35,215 nucleotides of DNA from positions 1 through 35,215 of the forward strand of contig JAGWRA010000245.1 in NCBI GenBank assembly GCA_028876655.1, read 5' to 3'. Within the stretch, counting starts at the first letter, position 1. Each line of letters opens with the position of its first letter. The notes beneath the pieces were generated by a model. That model did not search any database, was not told where the DNA came from, and saw only the letters and a list, made by a program, of their open reading frames with translations. A program made the translations under genes and the position numbers. Positions 8,059-15,067 of this stretch are shown piece by piece. The stretch comes from Acidobacteriota bacterium (GTDB lineage: Bacteria; Acidobacteriota; Vicinamibacteria; Vicinamibacterales; CAVVIG01).

Positions 8059-8987
8059 CCTCTCGCCTCGACAGCCGCCTCTTCGATGATGAGCGCCGGC
8101 CGCGCCTGCGCCACGATCCGGGCCTCTACGCCGAACGGCAGGGTCATCGTGGGCCCGGTGGTATGTCCCGACGGGAACCCGAACAGGATCGGCCCCGGAA
8201 AGTCCTGCAGCGCATCGGCCACCGCCGCGCGCGCCGACACGGCGCCGCCGGGCTCGTCGCAATCCCGCAGTTCGCTGAAGACGATGCCGTCCGCGCGATC
8301 GAGCACGCGGCCGAGGCGCAACTGCATCAGCAGGCGATCGAGGCGGTACGGCCGCTCGCCCACGTCTTCCAGGAACAGCAGGCAGCCCGGCGGCGGGAGG
8401 AAGGCGTACGGCGTGCCGAGCGACGCGGCCAGTTGCGTCAGCGTCCCCCCGAACAGCCGTCCGCGGGCGTCGCCCGGCTTGATGACCTCGAGGGACGGCG
8501 GGGACAGCGGGCCGAGCGGCTCGGCCCGCATCACGGACCGGAGGAACGAGTCCGGGTCGTACCCGTCGGCCCCCCGCTCGAACCGGCCGACGAGCATCGG
8601 GCCGTGGAAGCCGACCATGCCGCAGTTGATCGTGAGGAACGTCAGGAGCGACGTGACGTCGCTGTAGCCGACCAGCGGCTTGCGGCTCGCGCGGGCTTCC
8701 GCCGGATCCAGGAGCGGAAGCAGCTGCACGCTGCCGTACCCGCCGCGGACGGCGAGGAGGCCGGCGATCGACGGGTCGCGCCAGGCCCGGCGCAGCGCCT
8801 CGGCTCGCACGGCCGGATCGCCGGCGACGAACGGCTTCCGCGCGAACACGGTCTCGTCGTAGACCGGCTCGAAGCCCAGGCGCCGGATCTCCGCCACGCC
8901 CCGGTCGAACGCGTCGCGGTCGAAGCCGCTCGCCGGAGCCACGAGTGCCAGCCGATCGCCGGAACGGAGCGCGTAGGGCTTCAGCAT
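8055..8987 (-). CDS. ldcA: Muramoyltetrapeptide L,D-carboxypeptidase LdcA (family S66)
   Basis: LdcA removes the terminal D-Ala from recycled tetrapeptides in the cytoplasm to give the tripeptide that Mpl uses. The 310-aa protein has the S66 layout: RLALVAPAS near 12-20, AVRGGYGSVQLLP (79-91) and the nucleophile Ser109 in VGYSD. Glu207 lies in FLEDVGE and His275 in SGHTTGPTMTLPFG. The three match the known Ser-Glu-His triad of the family. It starts at ATG 8987, 7 bases after nagZ, and is coupled to mpl by an ATGA overlap. Confidence 0.93.
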   Translation of the reverse strand: MLKPYALRSGDRLALVAPASGFDRDAFDRGVAEIRRLGFEPVYDETVFARKPFVAGDPAVRAEALRRAWRDPSIAGLLAVRGGYGSVQLLPLLDPAEARASRKPLVGYSDVTSLLTFLTINCGMVGFHGPMLVGRFERGADGYDPDSFLRSVMRAEPLGPLSPPSLEVIKPGDARGRLFGGTLTQLAASLGTPYAFLPPPGCLLFLEDVGERPYRLDRLLMQLRLGRVLDRADGIVFSELRDCDEPGGAVSARAAVADALQDFPGPILFGFPSGHTTGPTMTLPFGVEARIVAQARPALIIEEAAVEARG

Positions 8988-8994
8988 CGGCCTC

Positions 8995-10107
8995 TCACAG
9001 GAACTGCGCCATCCGATCGGCGATCGCCCGGTGCTCGTCCGTCCCCAGGAGCCGCCGCAGCTCCGTCGCCGGGGCCGGCCTGAACCGGCCGCCGCCTCCC
9101 ACGGCCTGGTTGCCGAGGTAGCGGGCCTTCACGTCGGCCAGCCGCTGCCAGGCGTCCTCGACCCGCGTCAGCGGCAGGCGCTCGGTCTCGACCGCCCGGA
9201 TCGCCGCCTCGAGCGCCGCCGCCTGAAGGTCGTGATCGCCGCCGCAAATCAGCAGGCCGTCGCAACCCGCCGCGAGCGCCGCCACGGCGGCATCCGGCAC
9301 CGCCATCCGCCCGGCAACGGCGCGCATCTCGAGATCGTCGCTGAGCACCATCCCGCGATAGCCCAGTTCGCCCTTGAGCAGATCATGCACGATCGCCGGC
9401 GCCAGCGTCGCGGGCCGCTCCTCGTCGAAGGCCGGCACCAGGACGTGCGCCGTCATGATGGCGGCCACGTCGGCCTCGATGGCCGCGCGGAACGGCACGA
9501 ACTCGACGGCGCGCAGCCGATCGGGATCGTGTTCCACCAGCGGCAGCTCCTTGTGCGAGTCGACACTGGTGTCGCCGTGCCCCGGAAAGTGCTTGCCGCA
9601 GGCGGCCACCCCCCCGGCCTGCAGCCCCCGGATGATGGCGGCCCCCAGCCTGGCGACGTCGGCCGCATCGGTCGAGAGCGCCCGGTCGCCGATGATCGGG
9701 TTCTTCGGGTTCGTGTGGACGTCGAGCACCGGCGCGAAGTCGAGCGTGATCCCCACGGCGCGCAGTTCGGCGGCCAGCGCCCTGGCGAACCGGGCCGCCA
9801 GCTCGGCGTCGCCGCTGCGCCCGAGCGTCGCCATCGGCGGCCACTCGGTGAACGGCGCCTTGAGCCGTGCGACGCGCCCGCCCTCCTGGTCGACGCTCAC
9901 CCACCACGGCAGCTCCCGCTCGAGCTGTCGCAACTCGGCCACCAGCTCGGCCACCTGCTCCGGCGCCTCGATGTTCCGCGCGAACAGGATGACCCCGCCC
10001 AGATCGAATTCGCGGGCCAGCGCCTTCAGCTCCGCAGGGACACGATGCCCGTCGAAGCCGGCGATGAGCAGGCGGCCGATCCGGCGAGGGAGTTCGCGCA
10101 GCGACAT
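8995..10107 (-). CDS. nagZ: Beta-N-acetylglucosaminidase NagZ (GH3)
   Basis: NagZ cleaves GlcNAc from GlcNAc-anhydroMurNAc-peptides imported during cell-wall turnover; it is cytoplasmic and no signal peptide is seen. The 370-aa protein carries WVSVDQEGGRVARL (69-82), the catalytic loop KHFPGHGDTSVDSHKELP (172-189) with its Asp/His acid-base pair, and the nucleophile Asp257 in MVLSDDLEM. It is the first gene of the minus-strand cluster, so it probably begins the transcript. A perfect TATAAT on the minus strand at 10137-10142 gives a short leader of about 22-25 bases without an obvious Shine-Dalgarno. It diverges from the GHMP kinase. Confidence 0.93.
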   Translation of the reverse strand: MSLRELPRRIGRLLIAGFDGHRVPAELKALAREFDLGGVILFARNIEAPEQVAELVAELRQLERELPWWVSVDQEGGRVARLKAPFTEWPPMATLGRSGDAELAARFARALAAELRAVGITLDFAPVLDVHTNPKNPIIGDRALSTDAADVARLGAAIIRGLQAGGVAACGKHFPGHGDTSVDSHKELPLVEHDPDRLRAVEFVPFRAAIEADVAAIMTAHVLVPAFDEERPATLAPAIVHDLLKGELGYRGMVLSDDLEMRAVAGRMAVPDAAVAALAAGCDGLLICGGDHDLQAAALEAAIRAVETERLPLTRVEDAWQRLADVKARYLGNQAVGGGGRFRPAPATELRRLLGTDEHRAIADRMAQFL

Positions 10108-10136
10108 GGAAGGCGGTTCGTCCCGAAAGCGCCTTC

Positions 10137-10144
10137 ATTATAAT
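10137..10144. promoter_or_regulatory. Palindrome-like shared -10 (bidirectional promoter)
   Basis: The octamer ATTATAAT contains TATAAT on both strands, at 10139-10144 on + and at 10137-10142 on -. On + the hexamer ends 6 bases before the GTG of the GHMP kinase, so a start 7 bases downstream would make the transcript leaderless. A weak -35 (TTCGTC, 10117-10122) sits 16 bases upstream. On - it would serve nagZ with a short leader. It is a conspicuous AT island in a sequence of about 70 % GC. Confidence 0.6.
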
Positions 10145-10150
10145 GCCCTC

Positions 10151-11140
10151 GTGCACATCCAATCCTCGGCACCCACCCGGATCGACCTGGCGGGCGGGAC
10201 CCTCGACATCTGGCCGCTCTACCTCTTTCACGACGGCGCCCAGACGGTGAACGCCGCGATTTCCATCCGCGCCCACGCCCGGATCGACACCCGCCACGAC
10301 GGCGGCGTCGCCCTGCGGTCGCTCGACACCGGCCGGACGGTCGAGGCCGCGCGGTGGGAGGATCTGCCGGTCGAGGGGGACCTGCCGCTGCTGGCGCGGC
10401 TCGTCCGGTTCTTCCAGGCGGGCAACCTCACGCTCACCACCGAGAGCCAGTCGCCGGCCGGCGCGGGCCTGGCCGGCTCCTCGGCCCTGAACATCGCGGT
10501 CTGCGCCGCGCTCGCCCGGTGGCGCGGCACGGAGTACCGCCACTCGGATCTCCTGCGCATCGCGATGAACGTGGAGGCGCAGACCATTGCCGTGCCGACC
10601 GGCGTGCAGGACTACCGCCCCGCCCTCTTCGGGGGCGTAGCCGCCATCGAGCTCCGCGTCGACGGCATCCACCGCGTCGGACTCGACGTCGATCCCGCCG
10701 CGCTCGAGGACCGCATCGTCCTGGCGTACACGGGCGAGCCCCGCAATTCCGGCACGAACAACTGGGAGATCATGAAACGTCATCTCGATGGCGACCGCGC
10801 GATCTTCGACGCCTTCGAGCGGATCCGCGACACGGCCGCCGCCCTGCGGCGCGCCCTCGAGCGCGGCGACTGGGCCGAGACGGGCCGGCTGATCGCCGAG
10901 GAGTGGGACAACCGCCGGCGGCTCTCCCCGGGAGTCACGACGCCTGTCATCGACGATCTGATCGCCCGCGCCCGGCGAGCCGGCGCCTCGGCCGCCAAGG
11001 TCTGCGGCGCGGGCGGGGGCGGGTGCCTCTTCTGCTTCGGCGAACCGCAGCGCCGGGACGCCATCCGGGCGGCGCTCGCCGCCGGCGGTGCGCGGCTGCT
11101 CGACTTCCACGTCGACCTGGAAGGCCTGCGTGTCCGATAA
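10151..11140 (+). CDS. GHMP-family small-molecule kinase (sugar kinase-like)
   Basis: This 329-aa protein is an ATP-dependent kinase of the galactokinase/homoserine/mevalonate/phosphomevalonate superfamily. Motif 1 is APTRIDLAGGTLDIWP (7-22). Motif 2 is SPAGAGLAGSSALNIAV (101-117), the phosphate-binding loop. The catalytic-Asp region is VPTGVQDYRPALFGG (148-162) and motif 3 is KVCGAGGGGCLF (283-294). Motif 1 is closest in style to heptose-7-phosphate and fucose kinases, but the substrate cannot be set from sequence. The start is GTG 10151, with no Shine-Dalgarno and a TATAAT 6 bases upstream, so it is probably leaderless. It overlaps polX by 11 bases. Confidence 0.82.
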   Translation: MHIQSSAPTRIDLAGGTLDIWPLYLFHDGAQTVNAAISIRAHARIDTRHDGGVALRSLDTGRTVEAARWEDLPVEGDLPLLARLVRFFQAGNLTLTTESQSPAGAGLAGSSALNIAVCAALARWRGTEYRHSDLLRIAMNVEAQTIAVPTGVQDYRPALFGGVAAIELRVDGIHRVGLDVDPAALEDRIVLAYTGEPRNSGTNNWEIMKRHLDGDRAIFDAFERIRDTAAALRRALERGDWAETGRLIAEEWDNRRRLSPGVTTPVIDDLIARARRAGASAAKVCGAGGGGCLFCFGEPQRRDAIRAALAAGGARLLDFHVDLEGLRVR

Positions 11141-12863
11141 CCTGGCGATCGCCCGGGTCCTCGCCGAGACCGCCGACCTGCTCGAGCTCAAGGAAGCCAA
11201 CCCGTTCAAGATCCGGGCGTACCGCAACGCCGCCGAGACGATCGCCAACACCGGCGAGCGCGTGGCCGCGTTCGACGAGGCCCGGTTGCGCGAACTGCCG
11301 GGCGTGGGCCGCGACCTGGCCGCTCGCATCCGGGAAATCGTCGAGACGGGCGACGCCGGGGTCCATCGCGAGCTCGTCGCCGAGTTCCCGCCGACGATCC
11401 TCGAGTTGCTCCACCTGCAGGGGGTGGGCCCGAAGACGGCGGCCACGGTTTACCGCGAGCTGGGCATCGGGTCGCTCGACGACCTCGAGCGGGCGGCCCG
11501 GGCCGGACAGCTCGCCTCGGTGCGCGGCATGGGCCCGAAGAAGACGGCGCTCATCCTGCGCGCCATCGACGAACGGCGACGGCACGCCTCCCGGTACCTC
11601 GCGCCGGAGGTCGCCGACACCGCGGCGGCCCTGATCGCGCGCCTGCAGGAGGCCGCGCCGGGCGCGGACTTCACGCCGGTCGGCAGCCTGCGCCGCGGGG
11701 CCGAGACGTGCGGCGACCTCGACATCCTCGCCGTCGGCGCCCCGCCGTCGCTGATGGATGCCTTCACCGGCGACCGTCTCGTCGAGCGGGTGCTGGGCCG
11801 CGGCGAGACGAAAGCGAGCGTGCTGCTCCATGGCGGCCTCCAGGCCGACCTCCGGCTGGTCCCGCCCGGGAGCCGCGGTGCCGCTCTCCAGTACTTCACC
11901 GGCTCGAAGGCGCACAACATCGCCCTGCGGGACCGGGCGCTCGCCCGGGGCCTGACGCTGAACGAGTACGGCCTCTTCGACGCGGCCACGTCCGCCCCGG
12001 TCGCCTCCGAGACAGAGGAAGCCATCTACGCCGCACTCGGCCTGCCGTTCGTCCCGCCCGAACTGCGCGAGAACCGCGGCGAGATCGACGCCGCGGCGGC
12101 CGGTTCGCTGCCCCGCCTGATCGAGCGGTCCGACCTGCGTGGCGACCTCCACGCGCACACGACGGCAACCGACGGCCGCGACGACATCGAGACGATGGCC
12201 CTGGCCGCGCGAGCCGCCGGCCTGGAGTACCTGGCGATCACCGATCACAGTCAGGCGCTGGCCATGGCCAACGGGCTCGACGAGCGGCGCGCCCTCGCGC
12301 ATGCCGCCCGCGTGCGCGAGGTCGGCCGGCGCCTCGACGGCATCACGCTGCTGGCCGGCATCGAATGCGACATCCGGCCGGACGGCACGATGGACCTCGC
12401 CGACGACTGCCTCGCGGAGCTGGATCTCGTGATCGCCTCGGTCCACTCGGCGTTCAACCAGGAGGCCTCACAGATGACCGACCGGCTGCGGCGCGCCATC
12501 GCCTGCCCGTACGTCGACATCATCGGCCATCCGACGGGACGGCTGCTGCTCCGGCGCGAGCCCTACCAACTGGACCTCGATGCCGTGCTCCACGACGCCG
12601 CCGCGGCTGGGGTCGCGCTCGAGATCAACAGCCAGATCGAACGCCGGGACCTGAACGACGTCCAGGCCAGGCTCGCCCGCGACCGCGGCATAACACTGAC
12701 GATTGCGACCGACGCCCACGCCCGCGGCGCCTTCAGCCTGCTGCGCTGGGGCGTCCAGACCGCCCGGCGCGCCTGGCTCACGGCGGACGACGTCCTCAAC
12801 ACCCGGCCGATCGAGGCCTTCCGGGCGAGTCTCCGCCGCCACAGGCGACCGGCCGCCCGATAA
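11130..12863 (+). CDS. polX: Bacterial/archaeal-type DNA polymerase X with PHP exonuclease domain
   Basis: PolX is a gap-filling repair polymerase fused to a PHP 3'-5' exonuclease/AP-endonuclease. The 577-aa protein starts at GTG 11130 with GGAAGG 5 bases upstream. Helix-hairpin-helix segments are LRELPGVGRDLA (53-64), LHLQGVGPKTA (94-104) and VRGMGPKKTA (131-140). The palm has GSLRRGAETCGDLDIL with Asp196 and Asp198, and Asp240 in QADLRLV. PHP metal ligands are visible: DLHAHTTATDG (339-349), TDHS with His373, GIECDI with Glu412, SVHSAF with His439, IGHPTG with His467, and ATDAHA with Asp528/His530. All are intact, so both activities are expected. It overlaps the kinase gene, so the two are probably co-expressed. 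Confidence 0.93.
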   Translation: MSDNLAIARVLAETADLLELKEANPFKIRAYRNAAETIANTGERVAAFDEARLRELPGVGRDLAARIREIVETGDAGVHRELVAEFPPTILELLHLQGVGPKTAATVYRELGIGSLDDLERAARAGQLASVRGMGPKKTALILRAIDERRRHASRYLAPEVADTAAALIARLQEAAPGADFTPVGSLRRGAETCGDLDILAVGAPPSLMDAFTGDRLVERVLGRGETKASVLLHGGLQADLRLVPPGSRGAALQYFTGSKAHNIALRDRALARGLTLNEYGLFDAATSAPVASETEEAIYAALGLPFVPPELRENRGEIDAAAAGSLPRLIERSDLRGDLHAHTTATDGRDDIETMALAARAAGLEYLAITDHSQALAMANGLDERRALAHAARVREVGRRLDGITLLAGIECDIRPDGTMDLADDCLAELDLVIASVHSAFNQEASQMTDRLRRAIACPYVDIIGHPTGRLLLRREPYQLDLDAVLHDAAAAGVALEINSQIERRDLNDVQARLARDRGITLTIATDAHARGAFSLLRWGVQTARRAWLTADDVLNTRPIEAFRASLRRHRRPAAR

Positions 12864-12868
12864 CGCTC

Positions 12869-12925
12869 GCAGGAGGTCAGGAGTTCACCGGAGTCTTCAC
12901 AGGAGGCTCAGGAGTTCAGGAGCGC
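12869..12925 (+). repeat. Inverted-sense flank of the AGGAGTTC/TCCTG repeat
   Basis: Repeats of CAGGAG(GTC/GCT)(C)AGGAGTTC occur around 12870-12883 and 12899-12922. They are the reverse complement of the GA(T/C)CTCCTG motif that makes up the array starting at 12942, so transcripts could form a long imperfect stem. The stretch is noncoding and immediately follows the polX stop. Confidence 0.55.
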
Positions 12926-12941
12926 TTCCCCTTGGGATTCC

Positions 12942-13080
12942 TCCTGATCTCCTGACCTCCTGCTCCATCCCTCCCGATCTCCTGACCTCCTGCTCCATCC
13001 CTCCTGATCTCCTGATCTCCTGCTTTACCCCTCCTGGTCTCCTGCGCTCCTGTGTGAAACTCCTGGCCTCCTGCTAAGCT
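12942..13080 (+). repeat. 30-bp imperfect tandem repeat array
   Basis: Units start at 12942, 12972 and 13002 (30 bp each), 13032 (29 bp) and 13061 (partial). The pattern is TCCTGATCT, then CCTGACCTCC, then TGCTCCATCCC; each unit holds about three sub-repeats of the form TCCTGAYCT. Units 1 and 2 differ at a single base, and later units diverge. No unit-sized unique spacers exist, so it is not a CRISPR array. The last unit ends in GCTAAGCT, just before the 84-aa ORF. The pyrimidine-rich strand bias is striking. Confidence 0.8.
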
Positions 13081-13089
13081 AGACACACC

Positions 13090-13344
13090 ATGGATCCCGT
13101 CGACGAAATCAAGCGCCTCTATTACGAGACGACGCGCGCGACGATCGCCCGCGATCTCGCACGGGCCGTCGAACTGCTCAAGTCGCTGCCGTCTGAGGAG
13201 GCGCGCGAGCGCGCGGCCGCCTTCATGGACGGGCTGTCGCAGATGCGGTCGGAATGGGGCGTGCGGGGCGGGGACACCAGCAACGCTCCCGGGCCGCGGG
13301 GGCACCGGCGAGCGGGCGGCCGGCCGAAGAAGCCGGCGCGCTGA
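13090..13344 (+). CDS. Small unknown protein with basic, AT-hook-like tail
   Basis: This 84-aa ORF is of unknown function. The first ~60 residues are predicted helical and charged (MDPVDEIKRLYYETTRATIA, then alternating Ala/Arg/Glu). The tail is Gly/Pro/Arg-rich and ends RAGGRPKKPAR, where GRPKK resembles an AT-hook core, so nucleic-acid binding is possible but unproven. ATG 13090 has no Shine-Dalgarno. A TAAGCT hexamer (13075-13080) 9 bases upstream hints at a very short or absent leader. It stands alone between the tandem repeats and a convergent gene 4 bases away. Codon use matches the neighbours, which supports a real gene. Confidence 0.6.
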   Translation: MDPVDEIKRLYYETTRATIARDLARAVELLKSLPSEEARERAAAFMDGLSQMRSEWGVRGGDTSNAPGPRGHRRAGGRPKKPAR

Positions 13345-13348
13345 GCGG

Positions 13349-14143
13349 TCAGTGCCGGCTGGCGGCGTTCACGACCTTCTTACGCGCCGCCACCCTGACC
13401 GGCTCGGGCACGTTCCGATCCATCGACAGGGCGGTCAGGTCGCGGTCGTTCAGCCGCACGAGCAGGTTCAGGGCGATCGCGACCGGGGTCTTCGGGTTCC
13501 GCGAGAGCCCCTGCACGACCCCGTAATTCCGCATCCAGGCCCGGTTGGCCGCAATCGATCGCAGCACGTCCTCGGGCACGGTCGCCATCCGCGCGAACGA
13601 CTCGATCTCGTCCTCGTTGACCCGCGGGCTGCTCAGGACGGCGAGCGCCACCATCTTGTTGGGATCGCGGACGAGGATAGCCCGCTCCTCGCGGCTCCCC
13701 TTCAGCGCGCAAGTCATCTTCTCGACGACGTTCAGTCCCGCGAGCCGCTGCGCGGCGGGCAACCGCGCCTCGTCACGCGCCTCCTGCTCAGGCCCCAGCG
13801 CCTCGCCCACCGTTTCCCCGCCCTCGATCAGCGGGGCGTCGGCATCCGGGGACGGAACGGCCGCCGCCTCGACGCCGCGCGCCGCGAAGAAGGCCCGGAG
13901 GGCCTCGGGCACCTCCGGCCGACCCAGGAAGGCCGCCAGCGTCGGCTCAGGAATCCGCGCCAGCGTCTGCGCGGCCGTGCTCCGGATCGCCGGGTCCGGA
14001 TCGTCGACCAGCAGGACGAGCAGCGCCAGTTGCTCGAGCGCCCGCGGGGCGAGGGCCCCCTGGGCGGCCAGCAGCCGGATGTCACGCGCCACCTCGCCGC
14101 GGCGGAAGAAGTCCACCAGCGGACTCCGGAGTCCGGTTTCCAT
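13349..14143 (-). CDS. Conserved-looking unknown helical-repeat (HEAT-like) protein
   Basis: The function of this 264-aa protein is unknown. It has no signal peptide or membrane segment. Residues ~20-95 hold HEAT-like helices (AIRSTAAQTLARIPEPTLAA), ~96-125 form an acidic linker, and ~135-264 form a second helical-repeat block. That block contains REERAILVRDPNKMVALAVL, SPRVNEDEIESFARM, RNYGVVQGLSRNPKTPVAIA and DRNVPEPVRVAARKKV. From memory the second block resembles unnamed proteins in Acidobacteriota and delta-proteobacterial lineages; this is not verified. It lies 54 bases downstream of rodZ on the same strand, perhaps as an operon partner. It may be a protein-interaction scaffold. Confidence 0.7.
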   Translation of the reverse strand: METGLRSPLVDFFRRGEVARDIRLLAAQGALAPRALEQLALLVLLVDDPDPAIRSTAAQTLARIPEPTLAAFLGRPEVPEALRAFFAARGVEAAAVPSPDADAPLIEGGETVGEALGPEQEARDEARLPAAQRLAGLNVVEKMTCALKGSREERAILVRDPNKMVALAVLSSPRVNEDEIESFARMATVPEDVLRSIAANRAWMRNYGVVQGLSRNPKTPVAIALNLLVRLNDRDLTALSMDRNVPEPVRVAARKKVVNAASRH

Positions 14144-14197
14144 ACGAGGGTCTGAGTCGAAGGTGCACCCGGACGCGCCGGGCAGGAAGAGACGGGG

Positions 14198-14977
14198 CTA
14201 GTTGCCCTCGACGAACGACCGGTAGTTGTCCGGATCGATCCGGATGGTCACGACCTGGCCCGATCGCCCGATGGGGCGTGCCGGCATCCCGTTGATCGTC
14301 AGGCCGAGCGCACCGGCATCGCCGGCCGTCAGCACCACTTCGTCGTGGCCGCGCAACACCGTCTGCTCGCCCGGCTGCATCAACCGCTGCATCGAGCGGA
14401 CGCCGTCGACCGTCGCCGACACCCAGCACGGCGCCCGGGCTTCGAGCCGCACGCTGAGCGAGGCGCCCAGGGTGCCGTCGGGCAGCGAACCGGTGTTCGA
14501 CGTCGGCACGATCGGCGACGAGGCGATCGGCGCCGCCTCGGCGGCATCGATGCCGTCGGACGGGCTGGAGTTGCGGAATCCGGCGATCGCCACGTACAGC
14601 AGGATGGCGACGAGCGCGATCCCGAGGCCGGCGACCCGGGCGATCCGGCCGTGCTTGCGTGCTTCGCGCTCGCGCACCTGCCGCTGCTCGCGCTCGTGCA
14701 CTTCCGGATGACCGGCCCGCACGGACTCCTGAGGAAAGCTCGCGAGGAAGTCCCGCAGCGTGTCTTCGGGATCGAGGCCGACTTCGACGGCGTAGGCGCG
14801 GACGAAGGCGCGGGTGAAGATGCCGCCCGGGAGACGGGAGATGTCGTTGCGTTCGAGCGCTTCGAGAGCCGGGATGGATATCTTGGTGACGTTCGCGATG
14901 CGACGCAGCGACACGTCGCGCGCCTCGCGGGCAACCTTCAGGCGGGTGCCGAAGTCGGGAGCGGACCGGTCAGGCAT
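14198..14977 (-). CDS. rodZ: RodZ-like helix-turn-helix membrane protein
   Basis: RodZ-type proteins link the MreB cytoskeleton to the elongation machinery across the inner membrane. The 259-aa product has a cytoplasmic HTH_25-type domain at about 8-75 (FGTRLKVAREARDVSL, then ISRLPGGIFTRAFVRAYA). A basic, Arg/Glu-rich juxtamembrane stretch (~90-113) leads to one membrane segment at 112-134 (ending VAILLYVAIAGF). The periplasmic DUF4115-like beta domain spans about 165-255 and contains APCWVSATVDG. It has its own likely promoter upstream. No mre genes are nearby, so the role is inferred from architecture. Confidence 0.85.
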   Translation of the reverse strand: MPDRSAPDFGTRLKVAREARDVSLRRIANVTKISIPALEALERNDISRLPGGIFTRAFVRAYAVEVGLDPEDTLRDFLASFPQESVRAGHPEVHEREQRQVREREARKHGRIARVAGLGIALVAILLYVAIAGFRNSSPSDGIDAAEAAPIASSPIVPTSNTGSLPDGTLGASLSVRLEARAPCWVSATVDGVRSMQRLMQPGEQTVLRGHDEVVLTAGDAGALGLTINGMPARPIGRSGQVVTIRIDPDNYRSFVEGN

Positions 14978-15004
14978 CCTCGGTGGAACTGGAAGCTGTC
15001 TCGA

Positions 15005-15013
15005 ACTGTAACA
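15005..15013 (-). promoter_or_regulatory. Possible extended -10 promoter for rodZ
   Basis: On the minus strand TGTTACAGT (TGn followed by TACAGT) fits an extended -10. Its downstream edge is 27 bases before the rodZ ATG (14977). It lies in the 90-bp gap after the TenI-like gene, and no good -35 is visible. This would separate rodZ from the upstream ribosomal operon. Confidence 0.4.
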
Positions 15014-15067
15014 CCCTCACGCACTTCGAGATCAGGGCGTGAGCGGCCCCAGCGGGTTCATCGGGAC

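Noticed and set aside
12942-13080. Tandem array considered as a CRISPR
   Set aside because: Units are contiguous with no unique spacers, they are degenerate, and no cas gene is present.
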